DNA of 64,000 nucleotides from Hyphomicrobium sp. (GTDB lineage: Bacteria; Pseudomonadota; Alphaproteobacteria; Rhizobiales; Hyphomicrobiaceae): assembly GCA_022843145.1 (NCBI GenBank), contig JALHOF010000017.1, positions 1 through 64,000 on the forward strand, written 5' to 3'. The notes under the pieces were generated by a model, which was given only the letters and a program-made list of their open reading frames with translations, was not told the origin of the DNA and searched no databases. A program made the translations under genes and the position numbers. Positions 8,937 through 17,792 of this stretch are shown here, one piece after another; position 1 is the stretch's first letter; each line of letters begins with the position of its first letter.

Positions 8937-9175
8937 AACGGCGTGCTGCAGCGCAAAACTCTGTCTTTCATCCTGCCCGGTGACTGATGGCTTGCGCGGT
9001 GTGCGAAGTTGCCGCACGATTAGGTAGATTGGACCCGTGCAAAGCCGCTTGGAAGCGGTGGCCGCAGAGTGCTCGTCGCCGCGCCGGTTTTCCAGCCAGC
9101 CCGGCGGGCCCGATGTGGGTGCGGATCGCCAGACGAATGTGGTCGAGGGGAAGCTCGATACTTGGAGGTTAATCG

Positions 9176-9610
9176 ATGAACGTCGCCACGATACTCGCGT
9201 CCAAAGGACGAGCCGTCACGACGGCCAGATCGGATACCGCTCTGATCGACGTGTCCAGCAAGCTCGCGGCCAAAAAAATCGGCTGCATCGTCATCATCGG
9301 CGATCAGGGCCGGATCGACGGCATCATGTCCGAGCGGGACGTGATCCGCGCCATCGCCGAAGGTGGCCCGTCTGCACTTCAGCAGCAGGTCAGCCGGTTC
9401 ATGACCAGCAGCGTACAGACGTGCCATGAAGGTGCGACGCTGGACGAGTTGATGGAGATCATGACGCAGGGGCGTTTCCGGCATTTGCCGGTGGTCGATG
9501 ATACCGGTGCGCTGGTCGGCATCATCTCGATCGGCGACGTCGTGAAGCATCATGTCGCGGAAGTCGAAATGGAAGTGTCGGCCATGCGCGGCTATCTCGC
9601 CACCGGCTGA
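9176..9610 (+). CDS. CBS-domain pair protein
   Basis: A 144-residue cytoplasmic protein consisting of two CBS repeats (a Bateman module). Repeat 1 includes KKIGCIVIIGDQGRIDGI followed by MSERDVIRAIAE. Repeat 2 includes ATLDELMEIMTQGRFRHLP and LVGIISIGDVVKHH. Such stand-alone proteins bind adenine nucleotides and regulate partner enzymes. GGAGG at 9164-9168 sets the ATG. The nearest neighbour, a patatin gene, converges on it, giving no clue to the partner. Confidence 0.9.
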   Translation: MNVATILASKGRAVTTARSDTALIDVSSKLAAKKIGCIVIIGDQGRIDGIMSERDVIRAIAEGGPSALQQQVSRFMTSSVQTCHEGATLDELMEIMTQGRFRHLPVVDDTGALVGIISIGDVVKHHVAEVEMEVSAMRGYLATG

Positions 9611-9659
9611 CCGATTGCTCCGCAGCGTCAGTGTTGGAACGGCTTATCTGGATGCCGGC

Positions 9660-10619
9660 TTAAAGCGGGGCTGGCAAACGTGCGTCATGCCTGCGCCGGG
9701 ATGTGATTTCGCGCAGGATGTCCTCGGCATCGCGCTTCACCGCGGCTTCGCCCAGCGCAATCAGTTCTTCGGCGCGATGGAAATCGAACAGTCCGACGCC
9801 GGACAGGCGCGGATTGATCAGCGCATCTGGCGGATCGCCGGCGAGCCGCGAGCGCGCGATGCGGTCCTGGACGATGTTGAACGCGTCGACCATCACGGTC
9901 GAAATTCCGGGGACTTCCTCGTCCTTGCCGAAGCCGAAGATCTGGCGCTGCAGGAGCCGCCGGACTGCGACCCCGTTCTTGCCTTTGACAGGCAACGGTT
10001 CGGCAACGGTATCGTCGAGGTCGTCATGACCATCCAGTTGCGGAACCACGGTGCCGCGGCTGCAGATGTCGGCATTGAGGTTGACGGCGATCACATAGCG
10101 CGCGCCGAGCGCACGGCAGACGCTGACCGGGATCGGATTGACGAGCGCGCCGTCGAACAGCCAGCGGCCGCCGACCTTGACCGGGCGGAAGATGCCGGGA
10201 ATGGCGTATGACGCGCGCACGGCTTCGACGAGTTTGCCGCGCGACAGCCAGATTTCGTGACCCGAGCCGATCTCGGTGGCGACGGCGGTAAAGCGCGTAT
10301 CGAGGTCTTCGATGGCGCGATCGCCGAGATGCTTGTCGAGGCGGTCGCAGAGCCGCTGCCCGCTGATGAGGCCAGTGCCGGAGAGATTGAAATCGAGATA
10401 GCCGAAAACCCGCCGGCGCGTCAGTTCGCGCGCGAAGCCTTCGAGACTGTCGAGGTGTCCGGCCGCGTAGCAGCCGCCGACGACCGCGCCGATCGATGTG
10501 CCGGCGATGATGTCGGGGACGATGCCTGCCGCACGGAGTGCTTTCAAGACACCGATGTGCGCCCAACCGCGCGCCGCGCCGCCGCCCAACGCCAGACCAA
10601 TCTTTCCGACCTTCTCCAT
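9660..10619 (-). CDS. Patatin-like phospholipase family protein (RssA-like)
   Basis: A 319-residue patatin-fold hydrolase with a Ser-Asp dyad. The glycine-rich oxyanion loop ALGGGAARGWAHIG is at about 10, the nucleophile elbow IAGTSIGAVVGG at about 38, and the catalytic Asp in WLFDGALVNPIP at about 155. These residues hydrolyse acyl esters of phospholipids. There is no signal peptide, so it is probably cytoplasmic or membrane-peripheral, like E. coli RssA/YchK. About 260 bases of intergenic DNA separate its start from hisI. Confidence 0.9.
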   Translation of the reverse strand: MEKVGKIGLALGGGAARGWAHIGVLKALRAAGIVPDIIAGTSIGAVVGGCYAAGHLDSLEGFARELTRRRVFGYLDFNLSGTGLISGQRLCDRLDKHLGDRAIEDLDTRFTAVATEIGSGHEIWLSRGKLVEAVRASYAIPGIFRPVKVGGRWLFDGALVNPIPVSVCRALGARYVIAVNLNADICSRGTVVPQLDGHDDLDDTVAEPLPVKGKNGVAVRRLLQRQIFGFGKDEEVPGISTVMVDAFNIVQDRIARSRLAGDPPDALINPRLSGVGLFDFHRAEELIALGEAAVKRDAEDILREITSRRRHDARLPAPL

Positions 10620-10878
10620 CTTCGGACTCCTGGCCGTGCCGCCCGCCGGACAGGCAGACGTTTCATCGGCCCCGGTTGCCCCAACTCCACGATTTGCGGC
10701 TGCGGGTCTGCAATCCGGTTAGGGTCCTGGAAAGCAAACGCCGTGCCGTGTGATCTCTCGTCGGATGGGAACCCGGATTCGCCGATACATCCAGTAACTT
10801 TAATGGAGCTTGCGCTGGGGGGATTAAAGGCGTGCTACCAAAACGTGATTGTGGCGGGAAATTCGGGTGTGCGCCGCA

Positions 10879-11331
10879 TCATGGTTTCGGCAGTGCGGGA
10901 GCCGTTGTGAGCGCGACGCTGCGGGGCGGAGCGGTGCCCGCCGGACCGAGCGCAATCGAGCGGTAGAAGCAACTGCGCGCCCCGGTATGGCACGCGACAC
11001 CGGTTCCGGCGAGGGTGGCGCGGATCAGGATAACGTCCTGATCGCAATCGGTGCGCAATTCGACGATGTCGAGCGTGTTGCCGCTGTCCTCGCCCTTGCG
11101 CCAGAACGACTTGCGCGAGCGGCTCCAGAACCATGCCTGCCGGGTGTCGATCGAGCGCGCCAGAGCTTCGGCGTTCATCCACGCGAACATCAGGACCTCG
11201 CCGGATACCGCATCGGTCACGATGGCCGGGATCAAACCGTCCTGATCGAATTTCGGCATGAAGGTGTGACCGTGTTCGATTTCGCGGAATGTGGTGGAGC
11301 GCGGGACGAACGTCGGCGTCTGCTCGGTCAT
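10879..11331 (-). CDS. hisI: Phosphoribosyl-AMP cyclohydrolase
   Basis: A 150-residue enzyme for the third step of histidine synthesis, opening the adenine ring of phosphoribosyl-AMP. Metal-binding motifs are visible: the segment with [17 protein letters not shown] (about 68-85), DCDQDVILI (about 95), and [14 protein letters not shown] (about 110). The frame extends to 11574, but the ATG at 11331 begins the family-like N-terminus. It is stand-alone with no fused HisE domain. It is divergent from the Fe-S scaffold gene; the 138 bases between probably hold both promoters. Confidence 0.93.
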   Translation of the reverse strand: MTEQTPTFVPRSTTFREIEHGHTFMPKFDQDGLIPAIVTDAVSGEVLMFAWMNAEALARSIDTRQAWFWSRSRKSFWRKGEDSGNTLDIVELRTDCDQDVILIRATLAGTGVACHTGARSCFYRSIALGPAGTAPPRSVALTTAPALPKP

Positions 11332-11469
11332 GGCGAAAATGGTCCCTGAAATGCGCGTCTTTGAGACCGGGGCTCGGAACCGGTATCGATTGCCTATATA
11401 TGGCGGGTGGCTAGGACAAGTGAAGCCGCCCGGTTTACGTTCAATCGGGACGGCGCAAGGACCCGACGC

Positions 11470-11934
11470 ATGGCCGAACTCGACGCGATCTACAACCCGA
11501 AGTTTCTCGAACTTGCGGCCGCGACGCCGCGATCGGGACGGCTGGCGGCTCCCGATGCGAGCGGCACCGCGCATTCGAAACTATGCGGCTCAACGGTGAC
11601 GGTCGACATTGTCATGCGCGACGGACGGATCACCGACTTTGCGCAAGTGGTGAAGGCGTGCCTGCTCGGACAGGCGGCGGCGGCCGTTGTCGGGCGCGAA
11701 GCCGTCGGTTCGACGCCCGAGGAGATCCGCCGGGTGGCGGCGATCATGCGGCGCATGCTGACTGATAATGGACCGGCTCCTGATGGACGCTGGGCCGATC
11801 TTGCCATGCTCGAGCCGGTCCGCGAGTACAAGGCGCGGCACGCGTCGACGATGCTGGTGTTCGATGCGCTCGATCGGGCGATGACTGGCGTCGAGGCCGG
11901 GCAAGGCCGCGATACGGCTCAAGCTTCAAAATGA
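11470..11934 (+). CDS. NifU/IscU-like iron-sulfur scaffold family protein
   Basis: A 154-residue member of the NifU-N/SufU superfamily that assembles Fe-S clusters or acts in tRNA or radical-SAM support. Two of the three usual cluster ligands are seen: Cys in [10 protein letters not shown] (about 38) and Cys in [13 protein letters not shown] (about 64). At the third position the sequence reads [13 protein letters not shown], with no Cys. The variant may be normal for this alphaproteobacterial subfamily, but it argues against IscU-identical chemistry. Its TGA overlaps the yidD ATG in an ATGA junction, so the two are translationally coupled. Confidence 0.78.
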   Translation: MAELDAIYNPKFLELAAATPRSGRLAAPDASGTAHSKLCGSTVTVDIVMRDGRITDFAQVVKACLLGQAAAAVVGREAVGSTPEEIRRVAAIMRRMLTDNGPAPDGRWADLAMLEPVREYKARHASTMLVFDALDRAMTGVEAGQGRDTAQASK

Positions 11935-12254
11935 ATATCGCCGCTCGTCTCCTGAAATTGCCGATCCATCTCTATCGTTGGACGATCAAGCCGTGGACCG
12001 GGCTAGAATGCCGGCACCTGCCGACATGCTCGGAGTACGCCCTTGACAGCATCGACAAGAATGGCGCGTGGAAAGGCCTGTGGCTGACGGTGTCGCGGAT
12101 TCTGCGCTGCAATCCGTGGGGAAGTCACGGATACGATCCAGCCCCGGACATCCACAACGAGCGACATCTGTTCGCGCCATGGCGATACGGGCGGTGGACA
12201 GGCCGGCATATCGCGCACGCGGCGGATGCCGATGATGCCGGGCAGGGTCGCTGA
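11931..12254 (+). CDS. yidD: Membrane protein insertion efficiency factor YidD
   Basis: A 107-residue small protein of the YidD family, associated with YidC-dependent insertion of inner-membrane proteins. It has the amphipathic N-terminus LPIHLYRWTIKPW and the invariant C-R-H-x-P-T-C-S-E-Y pattern (CRHLPTCSEYALDSI, about 27-41). RILRCNPW and GYDPAP follow. The C-terminus is longer than the core family. It overlaps the upstream Fe-S scaffold gene by 4 bases. In many bacteria yidD sits near rnpA-yidC, so this location is different. Confidence 0.93.
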   Translation: MNIAARLLKLPIHLYRWTIKPWTGLECRHLPTCSEYALDSIDKNGAWKGLWLTVSRILRCNPWGSHGYDPAPDIHNERHLFAPWRYGRWTGRHIAHAADADDAGQGR

Positions 12255-12351
12255 TCGCGCATGGCTCGGGCCGCACTCGCGCCCCTTTTGGTGTCAGACT
12301 AGCGAGCATTGCCGCGTGGAACAGTGCGACAGCCAACCGCAAATCGGGTGA

Positions 12352-12903
12352 ATGATGAGAGCGTTGTTATCGGCACTGCTGCTGTTGGGTTTCGTCCAAA
12401 CCGCCGTCGCGCAGGTCCCGTCAGAACTTCAGCCCATTCGGGAGCCCGTGGCAGCAGCCGAGTCCAAGGATGCAGCAGCCATTCGCAAGGTCGCGATGGT
12501 GCTGATGTTCACACGCATCATCGGGGTGACGGGTATCGAGAAATCACCCACCGCGACGGGCAAGCAGCTTGCGCTCGACGTTGCTTCGACGAGTGCTGCG
12601 CTGCTGGCTGAACTGAAGGCGGCGGCGGCTGTCTCAGGTTTTGCGTCGGCGATCCCTGATGCGCTCGAAGCCGTGTACGCGGGGCAGGCCGAGCTCCTGC
12701 AATCGTCGTTCGAAACTCAGTTCGAGCACGAGCATCTGAGCATGCAGATCGCCGCGCATCGCGAGGTCGCGGCAGCCCTCGAGGCTGCCCGGGGCGGATT
12801 GGCCATGCCAGCCCTCGACGGCGTTACGCGCAAAGTGTCGAGCCAAATGCGCGCCAGTCTATCCGGCCTCGAGGCGGCCAAGCGCGCACTGCCTTCGATG
12901 TGA
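12352..12903 (+). CDS. Secreted helical protein, unknown function
   Basis: A 183-residue protein with a clear signal peptide (MMRALLSALLLLGFVQTAVAQ) and an all-helical, Ala-rich mature part. The second half (HREVAAALEAARG then KVSSQMRASLSGLEAAKRALP) loosely recalls ferritin-like DUF4142 proteins, but I do not regard this as established. Two adjacent ATGs (12352 and 12355) could serve as start. The stop codon lies within one arm of a hairpin shared with the convergent gene at 12926. Probably periplasmic; no function assigned. Confidence 0.65.
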   Translation: MMRALLSALLLLGFVQTAVAQVPSELQPIREPVAAAESKDAAAIRKVAMVLMFTRIIGVTGIEKSPTATGKQLALDVASTSAALLAELKAAAAVSGFASAIPDALEAVYAGQAELLQSSFETQFEHEHLSMQIAAHREVAAALEAARGGLAMPALDGVTRKVSSQMRASLSGLEAAKRALPSM

Positions 12904-12927
12904 CGGGCGAGAAACCGCTTACCCGTC
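12902..12927. terminator. Hairpin between convergent genes
   Basis: GACGGG at 12902-12907 pairs with CCCGTC at 12922-12927. The adjoining T and A extend the stem to 7 pairs across the stop codons of both convergent genes. There is no U-run on either side, so it is a weak bidirectional terminator candidate. Confidence 0.4.
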
Positions 12928-13420
12928 AGGCGGCCGCCTCGGTGGCGGCTGCGAGAGCCAGGGCACGAGCCTCGGCCGCTGTGTCGGCGTTGAAGGCCAC
13001 GAAGTCGGTGGTGTTGGGGCCGAAGTAATGCTTCTCGGTCCCAAGTTCGGCGACGCCGGCCGCGAACTCGCACAGATTGTCGAAGCAGCGCTTGGCGATG
13101 TATTCGAACGCAACGATGTCCCACATCGAGTTGGTCTGCACCTTCTGTCCCGCCAGCAACGATTTGACGGTCACTTCCGGGCAGGCGTCGTTCTTCAGGA
13201 ACGCGCCGAGCGCAGGCGCCATGCCGGGCGTCGGGACCGGTGATCCCTCGGGAAAGCCTTGAGCGTAGACGGCCCGTTTGAACAGAATTTCAGCGCCGAA
13301 ATGGTCGTTGAGGCGCGCCATCAGCGCCGGGTCGAAGATCGCCTGCACCTGGATCACGGGCTTCGGCTTGCCGCCAACGTCCATCATGGCTTTGCGGATC
13401 AACAGTCGCGGTGCGCTCAT
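12926..13420 (-). CDS. Conserved-looking hypothetical protein
   Basis: A 164-residue cytoplasmic protein I do not recognise. It has no signal peptide or membrane segment. Visible features are an N-terminal MSAPRLLIRKAMMDVGG, aromatic/Cys-containing helices (SMWDIVAFEYIAKRCFDNLCE, split around residues 98-118), GTEKHYFGPNTTDFVAFN, and an Ala-rich tail. The codon pattern (G/C third positions) supports real coding. It lies 137 bases downstream of nasA in the same direction, so it might be read from the nitrate reductase transcript, but no functional link is shown. Confidence 0.65.
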   Translation of the reverse strand: MSAPRLLIRKAMMDVGGKPKPVIQVQAIFDPALMARLNDHFGAEILFKRAVYAQGFPEGSPVPTPGMAPALGAFLKNDACPEVTVKSLLAGQKVQTNSMWDIVAFEYIAKRCFDNLCEFAAGVAELGTEKHYFGPNTTDFVAFNADTAAEARALALAAATEAAA

Positions 13421-13557
13421 AACAACTCATCTCCATCGAAGCCGCACGCGCGAGCCGGCAGGCTCGGCACGGTGCCCCTCGGATGGGAGACTAGCGGGCG
13501 ATGGTTACGGAACCGGTCAGGGTTTCGTTCAAATGCGATCTTTCGTGTGAATTGCAA

Positions 13558-16287
13558 TCATTCAGCCGCGGCGCGGGATGCCGCCATCGTGCTGGCGATG
13601 AGCCGCTTGATTTCGGGCAGGCACGAACCGCAGTTCGTGCCGGCGCCGAGCTTCGTGCCGATCTCCTTGGTGGTGGCGCAGCCGCCGAGCGTGGCCGCCT
13701 CGATGCGGCGGCTGCCGACTTGATAGCAGACGCAAACGATGGGTCCCTCGTCGGCGCCACCCGTCACCGGCTTGCCGGCGAGAATGGTGCGCCGGCCGGC
13801 CAAGTCGCACGGGCTGTCGAACTGGGTCCTGAGCCAGTCCGTTGCGGGCAGTTTTGGCGAGGCGGACAGGAACAACACGGCTTCGAGTTGACTGTCACGG
13901 AAGACCGCGGTGCGGAATGTACCGGCACCGGCATCTTCGAGCGTGATCCAGTCCCCATCGGGGAGTGTGGCCCGCTGCCAATCGGACATCCGAGCGGCGT
14001 CGGTGTCGAGGGCGAGGTGGAGCGTGAATCCGGGCGTCGCACCGAACAAGGCTCGGCACTCCGCCCAATACGCCATGCCTTCGGGACGCAGCGGCGTTCG
14101 CGACAGCAGAAAGCCATAGTGCGTGACCGCGACGGGTGCGAGGCGGGCAGGCGTGGCCTTGGCTTCGGGTTGCCCGGAGACGGGATCGATCGCGCCGTGG
14201 ACGAGGGATGAGACGCGGCCAGAGCTGGAGTTCTGCGCGGACCAGTGGAACGGGGCGAAGATATTGCCGGGCTTTTGCCCTCGGCTCAGGAGCACGCGCA
14301 CGGTCGCTGCGCCGTGCGCGGTTTCGATGCGGGCCAGCGTGCCCTGCTCGAGACCGAGGCGGCTCGCGTCCTCGGGATGGATTTCGACGAACGGTTCCTG
14401 GATATGGGTCGAGAGCCGCGGCGAAAGTCCGGTCCGGGTCATGGTGTGCCACTGGTCGCGGATGCGTCCGGTGTTGAGCACGAACGGCCATTGCTCCGAT
14501 ACGGGGCTTGCCAAGCGCGCGGGACTGGTCGCGATGAAGCGGGCGCGGGTGTCGGGCGTAAAGAAGCCCCCGTCGGCAAAGAGCCGTTCGGCTGGGGCCG
14601 ATCCCGTACGGACGGGCCACTGCACGGGTTCCAATGCGTCATAGCCGCCGCCGCCGATGCCCGTAAGGCCCGAGATGTCGAAGGCGCGGCGGTCTGCCGG
14701 TGACGCGGCGGTGTTCTCGAACCCTGAAAGCCGCGCGTGTTCGTCGAAGATCTCGGCTGGCGACGTAAAAGAGAAGGCAGTGCCGAACCCGAGACGCCGA
14801 GCGACCTCACCCATGATCCACCAGTCGGCGCGTGCCGATCCGGCAGCTTCGAGAAAGGGACGTTGTCGCGAGATGCGACGTTCGGAGTTGGTGACGGTGC
14901 CGTCCTTTTCGCCCCAGGCGTGGGCAGGCAGGCGCACGTGCGCGAGGTCGAGCGTGTCGGTGGCCATGACGTTTTCCGACACGACCAGCAAATCGAGCTT
15001 CCGGAGTGCGTCGCGCACGCGATCGGCGCGCGGCAGCGACACGGCCGGGTTCGTGCCCATCACCCACAGCGCCTTGATCTCGCCGCGCTGGATGGCTTCG
15101 AACATGTCGACCGCCTTGAGGCCCTCACTGGCGACGAGCGCCGGCGCGTTCCAGAAACGGCGGACGCGGTCGCGCTCAGAGTCGGAGAACCCCATGTGCG
15201 CAGCCAACATGTTGGCGAGGCCTCCGACCTCGCGGCCGCCCATCGCATTCGGCTGTCCGGTGAACGAGAGGGGCCCGGATCCCGGTTTGCCGATCATGCC
15301 TGTCGCGAGATGACAGTTGATGATCGCGTTGACCTTGTCCGTGCCCTGCGCCGATTGATTGACACCCTGGCTGTAGCAGCTCACGACGCGGCGGGTGGAG
15401 CCGAACCAACTGAAGAACAGCTCGACGTCGGAGACGTCGAGGCCGGTGGCCGCCGCGACCTGACGCACCGATGGGGCGGCCTCGCGGGCCGAGGCGAGTA
15501 CCGCATCGAAACCGCTGGTGTGCCGGGACACGAATTCGTGGTCGAGGTGGCCGCGATCGGCCAGCCAAACCAGGAGCCCGTTGTAGAGGACTTGATCGGT
15601 TCCTGGCCGGATGGCGAGGTTCAGGTCACAACCTTCACTGGTCGCGGTCTGGCGGGGGTCGATGTTGACGACGCGCATGCCGCGCTCGCCGCGTGCGACC
15701 TGGATGCGCTGATAGAGGATCGGGTGGCACCAGGCGGCGTTCGATCCGACGAGCACGACGAGATCGGCGAGTTCAAGATCATCGTAGCATTGCGGCACCG
15801 CGTCGGCGCCGAATGCCCGCTTGTGGCCGGCGACGGACGATGCCATGCACAGCCGCGAATTGGTATCGACGTGGGGCGTCCCGAGGAAGCCCTTGGCGAG
15901 CTTGTTGGCGACGTAATAGTCCTCCGTGAGAAGTTGGCCGGAGAGATAGAACGCGATCGAGCCTGGGCCATGGGCCGCGCGGATCGCCTCGAGGCGCTGG
16001 GCGACGTGATCGAGCGCGGTGTTCCACGTTGTCCGTGCGCCATCGACCACGGGTTCGAGCAGCCGCGTGTCGAGCGCGAGGGTGTCTCCCAGCGCCGAAC
16101 CCTTGGAACAGAGCCGTCCGGCATTGGCCGGGTGCGCCGGGTCGCCCTTGATCGTCGCGCCGCCGCTGCTGTCGGGCGTGGCGAGTACGCCGCAACCGAC
16201 GCCGCAGTAGGGACAGGTCGTGCGCACCGGACGCGCGACGTGGCCGCCGGGCTCGGGCGATGCCACCGATAGCGAACCGTCGTCCAT
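13558..16287 (-). CDS. nasA: Assimilatory nitrate reductase catalytic subunit with C-terminal BFD-like domain
   Basis: A 909-residue cytoplasmic molybdopterin enzyme reducing nitrate to nitrite. The N-terminal [4Fe-4S] motif is Cys25-x2-Cys28-x3-Cys32 with Cys60 (TCPYCGVGCG and GRLCSKG). The Mo-bisMGD domain follows, with MASSVAGHKRAFGAD, the Asn/Cys-rich NSRLCMAS, FTGQPNAMGGREVGG and WGEKDGTVTNSERRIS. The C-terminal 60 residues form a BFD-like [2Fe-2S] domain (PIVCVCYQVG and GTNCGSCLPEI). The ATG at 16287 overlaps the stop of the FAD reductase gene (TGATG), which indicates coupling. The reductase is the likely NAD(P)H electron donor. Nitrite reductase is not in the window. Confidence 0.93.
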   Translation of the reverse strand: MDDGSLSVASPEPGGHVARPVRTTCPYCGVGCGVLATPDSSGGATIKGDPAHPANAGRLCSKGSALGDTLALDTRLLEPVVDGARTTWNTALDHVAQRLEAIRAAHGPGSIAFYLSGQLLTEDYYVANKLAKGFLGTPHVDTNSRLCMASSVAGHKRAFGADAVPQCYDDLELADLVVLVGSNAAWCHPILYQRIQVARGERGMRVVNIDPRQTATSEGCDLNLAIRPGTDQVLYNGLLVWLADRGHLDHEFVSRHTSGFDAVLASAREAAPSVRQVAAATGLDVSDVELFFSWFGSTRRVVSCYSQGVNQSAQGTDKVNAIINCHLATGMIGKPGSGPLSFTGQPNAMGGREVGGLANMLAAHMGFSDSERDRVRRFWNAPALVASEGLKAVDMFEAIQRGEIKALWVMGTNPAVSLPRADRVRDALRKLDLLVVSENVMATDTLDLAHVRLPAHAWGEKDGTVTNSERRISRQRPFLEAAGSARADWWIMGEVARRLGFGTAFSFTSPAEIFDEHARLSGFENTAASPADRRAFDISGLTGIGGGGYDALEPVQWPVRTGSAPAERLFADGGFFTPDTRARFIATSPARLASPVSEQWPFVLNTGRIRDQWHTMTRTGLSPRLSTHIQEPFVEIHPEDASRLGLEQGTLARIETAHGAATVRVLLSRGQKPGNIFAPFHWSAQNSSSGRVSSLVHGAIDPVSGQPEAKATPARLAPVAVTHYGFLLSRTPLRPEGMAYWAECRALFGATPGFTLHLALDTDAARMSDWQRATLPDGDWITLEDAGAGTFRTAVFRDSQLEAVLFLSASPKLPATDWLRTQFDSPCDLAGRRTILAGKPVTGGADEGPIVCVCYQVGSRRIEAATLGGCATTKEIGTKLGAGTNCGSCLPEIKRLIASTMAASRAAAE

Positions 16288-17495
16288 CAAGCCGCCTCCG
16301 CGTAGGCGCGGCCGAAAGGTAGCGCGGCCCGCAGGCTTTCGACGGGCGTGCGGCGGGTGACGAGGTCTCGATACCAAAGGGCGTCGGCGGTATCGCCGAA
16401 CAGCACCGCGCCGACCATGCGGCCGTCGCGGACGACGAGTTTGCGATAGGTGCCCGCGGCGCGGTCGTGAAGCGCGATGACCTCCGCGTCCCTGCCGTCG
16501 AAATCACCGATCGAATAGACCGGCACGCCCGACACCTTGAGGCTCGTCGCGATCAACGTGCCCTCGTAGCGGGCGGGCAAACCGGACAGATAGCGCGCGA
16601 GAACGCGCGCCTGATCGTAGGCCGGTTCGACCAAGCCGTACCATTGGCCGCGATGTTCGGCGCACTCACCCAGCGCGTATACGCCCGGCCAATTGGTTTC
16701 GAGCTTGTCGTCGACCTTGATGCCGCGCCCGGTGTCGATGCCGCTGGTGGCCGCGAGTGATTGCGCGGGACGCACGCCGACGGCCATGACGACGAGCGAA
16801 GCCGGCAAGCGACGGCCATCCTTGAGCACGATGGCTTCGGCATGGCCGTCACGTGCCTCGATACATTCCGTGGAGGCTTCGGTGAGGACGCGGATGCCCT
16901 TGGCGACGAGGGCGTCCTTGAGCATTCCAGATGCGACCGGATCTAGCTGCCGCTCCATCAGGTGGGGCATGAGATGGATGAGCGTCACGTCGAGGCCGCG
17001 TCGGGCGAGCCCGTATGCAGCCTCGATACCGAGAAGCCCGCCACCGATCACGACCGCGGCGGTGCCAGCCGGGATGGCTTGCAGCGCAGAGACGTCGCCG
17101 AGGTCACGGAATGTGAGCACGCCGGCCAAATTCGCGCCGGGAACAGGAAGGCGGATGGCCTCGGAGCCCGTCGCCAGCACCAGCCTGTCATAGCCGAGCC
17201 GCTGCCCGCTCTTGAGCACGACCTCGTTGCGTGCTGGCCGCAGCGCGGTGACCGGATCGCCCGTCAGCAGGGTCATGCAGCGCCCGGCGTACCACGCGCG
17301 GTCTCTGAAGCGGATATCGTCCAGGGAGGTGTCGCCGGCCAGTACGCTCGACAGGAGAACGCGGTTGTAGGCGGGCTCCGGCTCGGCGCCGATGACGGTA
17401 ATGTCGAAGCAGCCGGCTTCGACTTCCTCCAATAGCTTGAGGCTGGCCATTCCGTTGCCGACGACGACCAGCCGAGATCGCGAGCGATAGGGCAT
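16287..17495 (-). CDS. nasB: FAD-dependent NAD(P)H reductase of the nitrate reductase (NasB/NirB-like)
   Basis: A 402-residue pyridine nucleotide-disulfide-fold flavoprotein related to the small subunit of assimilatory nitrate reductase and the N-terminus of NirB. The FAD loop is VVVGNGMAS (about 10-18), the NAD(P) loop VVIGGGLLGIEAA (about 145), and the second FAD motif GVYALGECAEHRG (about 275). It lacks the siroheme/Fe-S part of nitrite reductase. The frame begins at GTG 17528, but the ATG at 17495 starts closer to the fold. A sigma-54-like promoter lies at 17562-17577. It probably passes electrons from NAD(P)H to NasA through the latter's BFD domain. Confidence 0.85.
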   Translation of the reverse strand: MPYRSRSRLVVVGNGMASLKLLEEVEAGCFDITVIGAEPEPAYNRVLLSSVLAGDTSLDDIRFRDRAWYAGRCMTLLTGDPVTALRPARNEVVLKSGQRLGYDRLVLATGSEAIRLPVPGANLAGVLTFRDLGDVSALQAIPAGTAAVVIGGGLLGIEAAYGLARRGLDVTLIHLMPHLMERQLDPVASGMLKDALVAKGIRVLTEASTECIEARDGHAEAIVLKDGRRLPASLVVMAVGVRPAQSLAATSGIDTGRGIKVDDKLETNWPGVYALGECAEHRGQWYGLVEPAYDQARVLARYLSGLPARYEGTLIATSLKVSGVPVYSIGDFDGRDAEVIALHDRAAGTYRKLVVRDGRMVGAVLFGDTADALWYRDLVTRRTPVESLRAALPFGRAYAEAA

Positions 17496-17561
17496 CCGCG
17501 CAAAATTCCGATTTTCGAGACGCCGCACCAGGGGCCGAGAACGGCCACTCGACCAATAGTT

Positions 17562-17577
17562 ACCAAGTTCCGTGCCA
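17562..17577 (-). promoter_or_regulatory. Sigma-54 (RpoN)-type promoter of nasBA
   Basis: On the minus strand the sequence is TGGCACGGAACTTGGT. It matches the -24/-12 consensus TGGCACG-N4-TTGCW at every defined position except the last C of TTGC, which is G. The spacing is exact. Transcription would begin about 12 bases downstream, 20-55 bases before the candidate start codons of the FAD reductase gene. NtrC is encoded in this window, which makes nitrogen control plausible. Confidence 0.6.
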
Positions 17578-17651
17578 ACCGCGCGATGCGAGCAAACCTC
17601 GGGCTGCTGCGGAAGAACGATGCGGATAGGCAGCCACTTCGGAGGAAGATC

Positions 17652-17666
17652 TGCGCAGATGGCGCA
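17652..17666. promoter_or_regulatory. Small inverted repeat upstream of the nas promoter
   Basis: TGCGC-AGATG-GCGCA is a 5-base inverted repeat with a 5-base spacer, about 75-100 bases upstream of the sigma-54-like element, in the range where NtrC sites occur. It resembles the dyad form of an NtrC site only loosely, so the assignment is tentative. Confidence 0.3.
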
Positions 17667-17792
17667 GGGTATGCCTAAAAATCAGGCAGGATCGACGATC
17701 GAGGAGCGAGGACCCAGGGCGGAGCTTTGGAACCGCGCGTTCGATCGGCGGTTGTTCAGACATTCCTTCATCGCCGATCAGCGGGTGTAATC

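Noticed and set aside
10804-10910. 34-codon frame antisense to the end of hisI
   Set aside because: Partly a shadow of the hisI C-terminus, without ribosome-binding site or motif.
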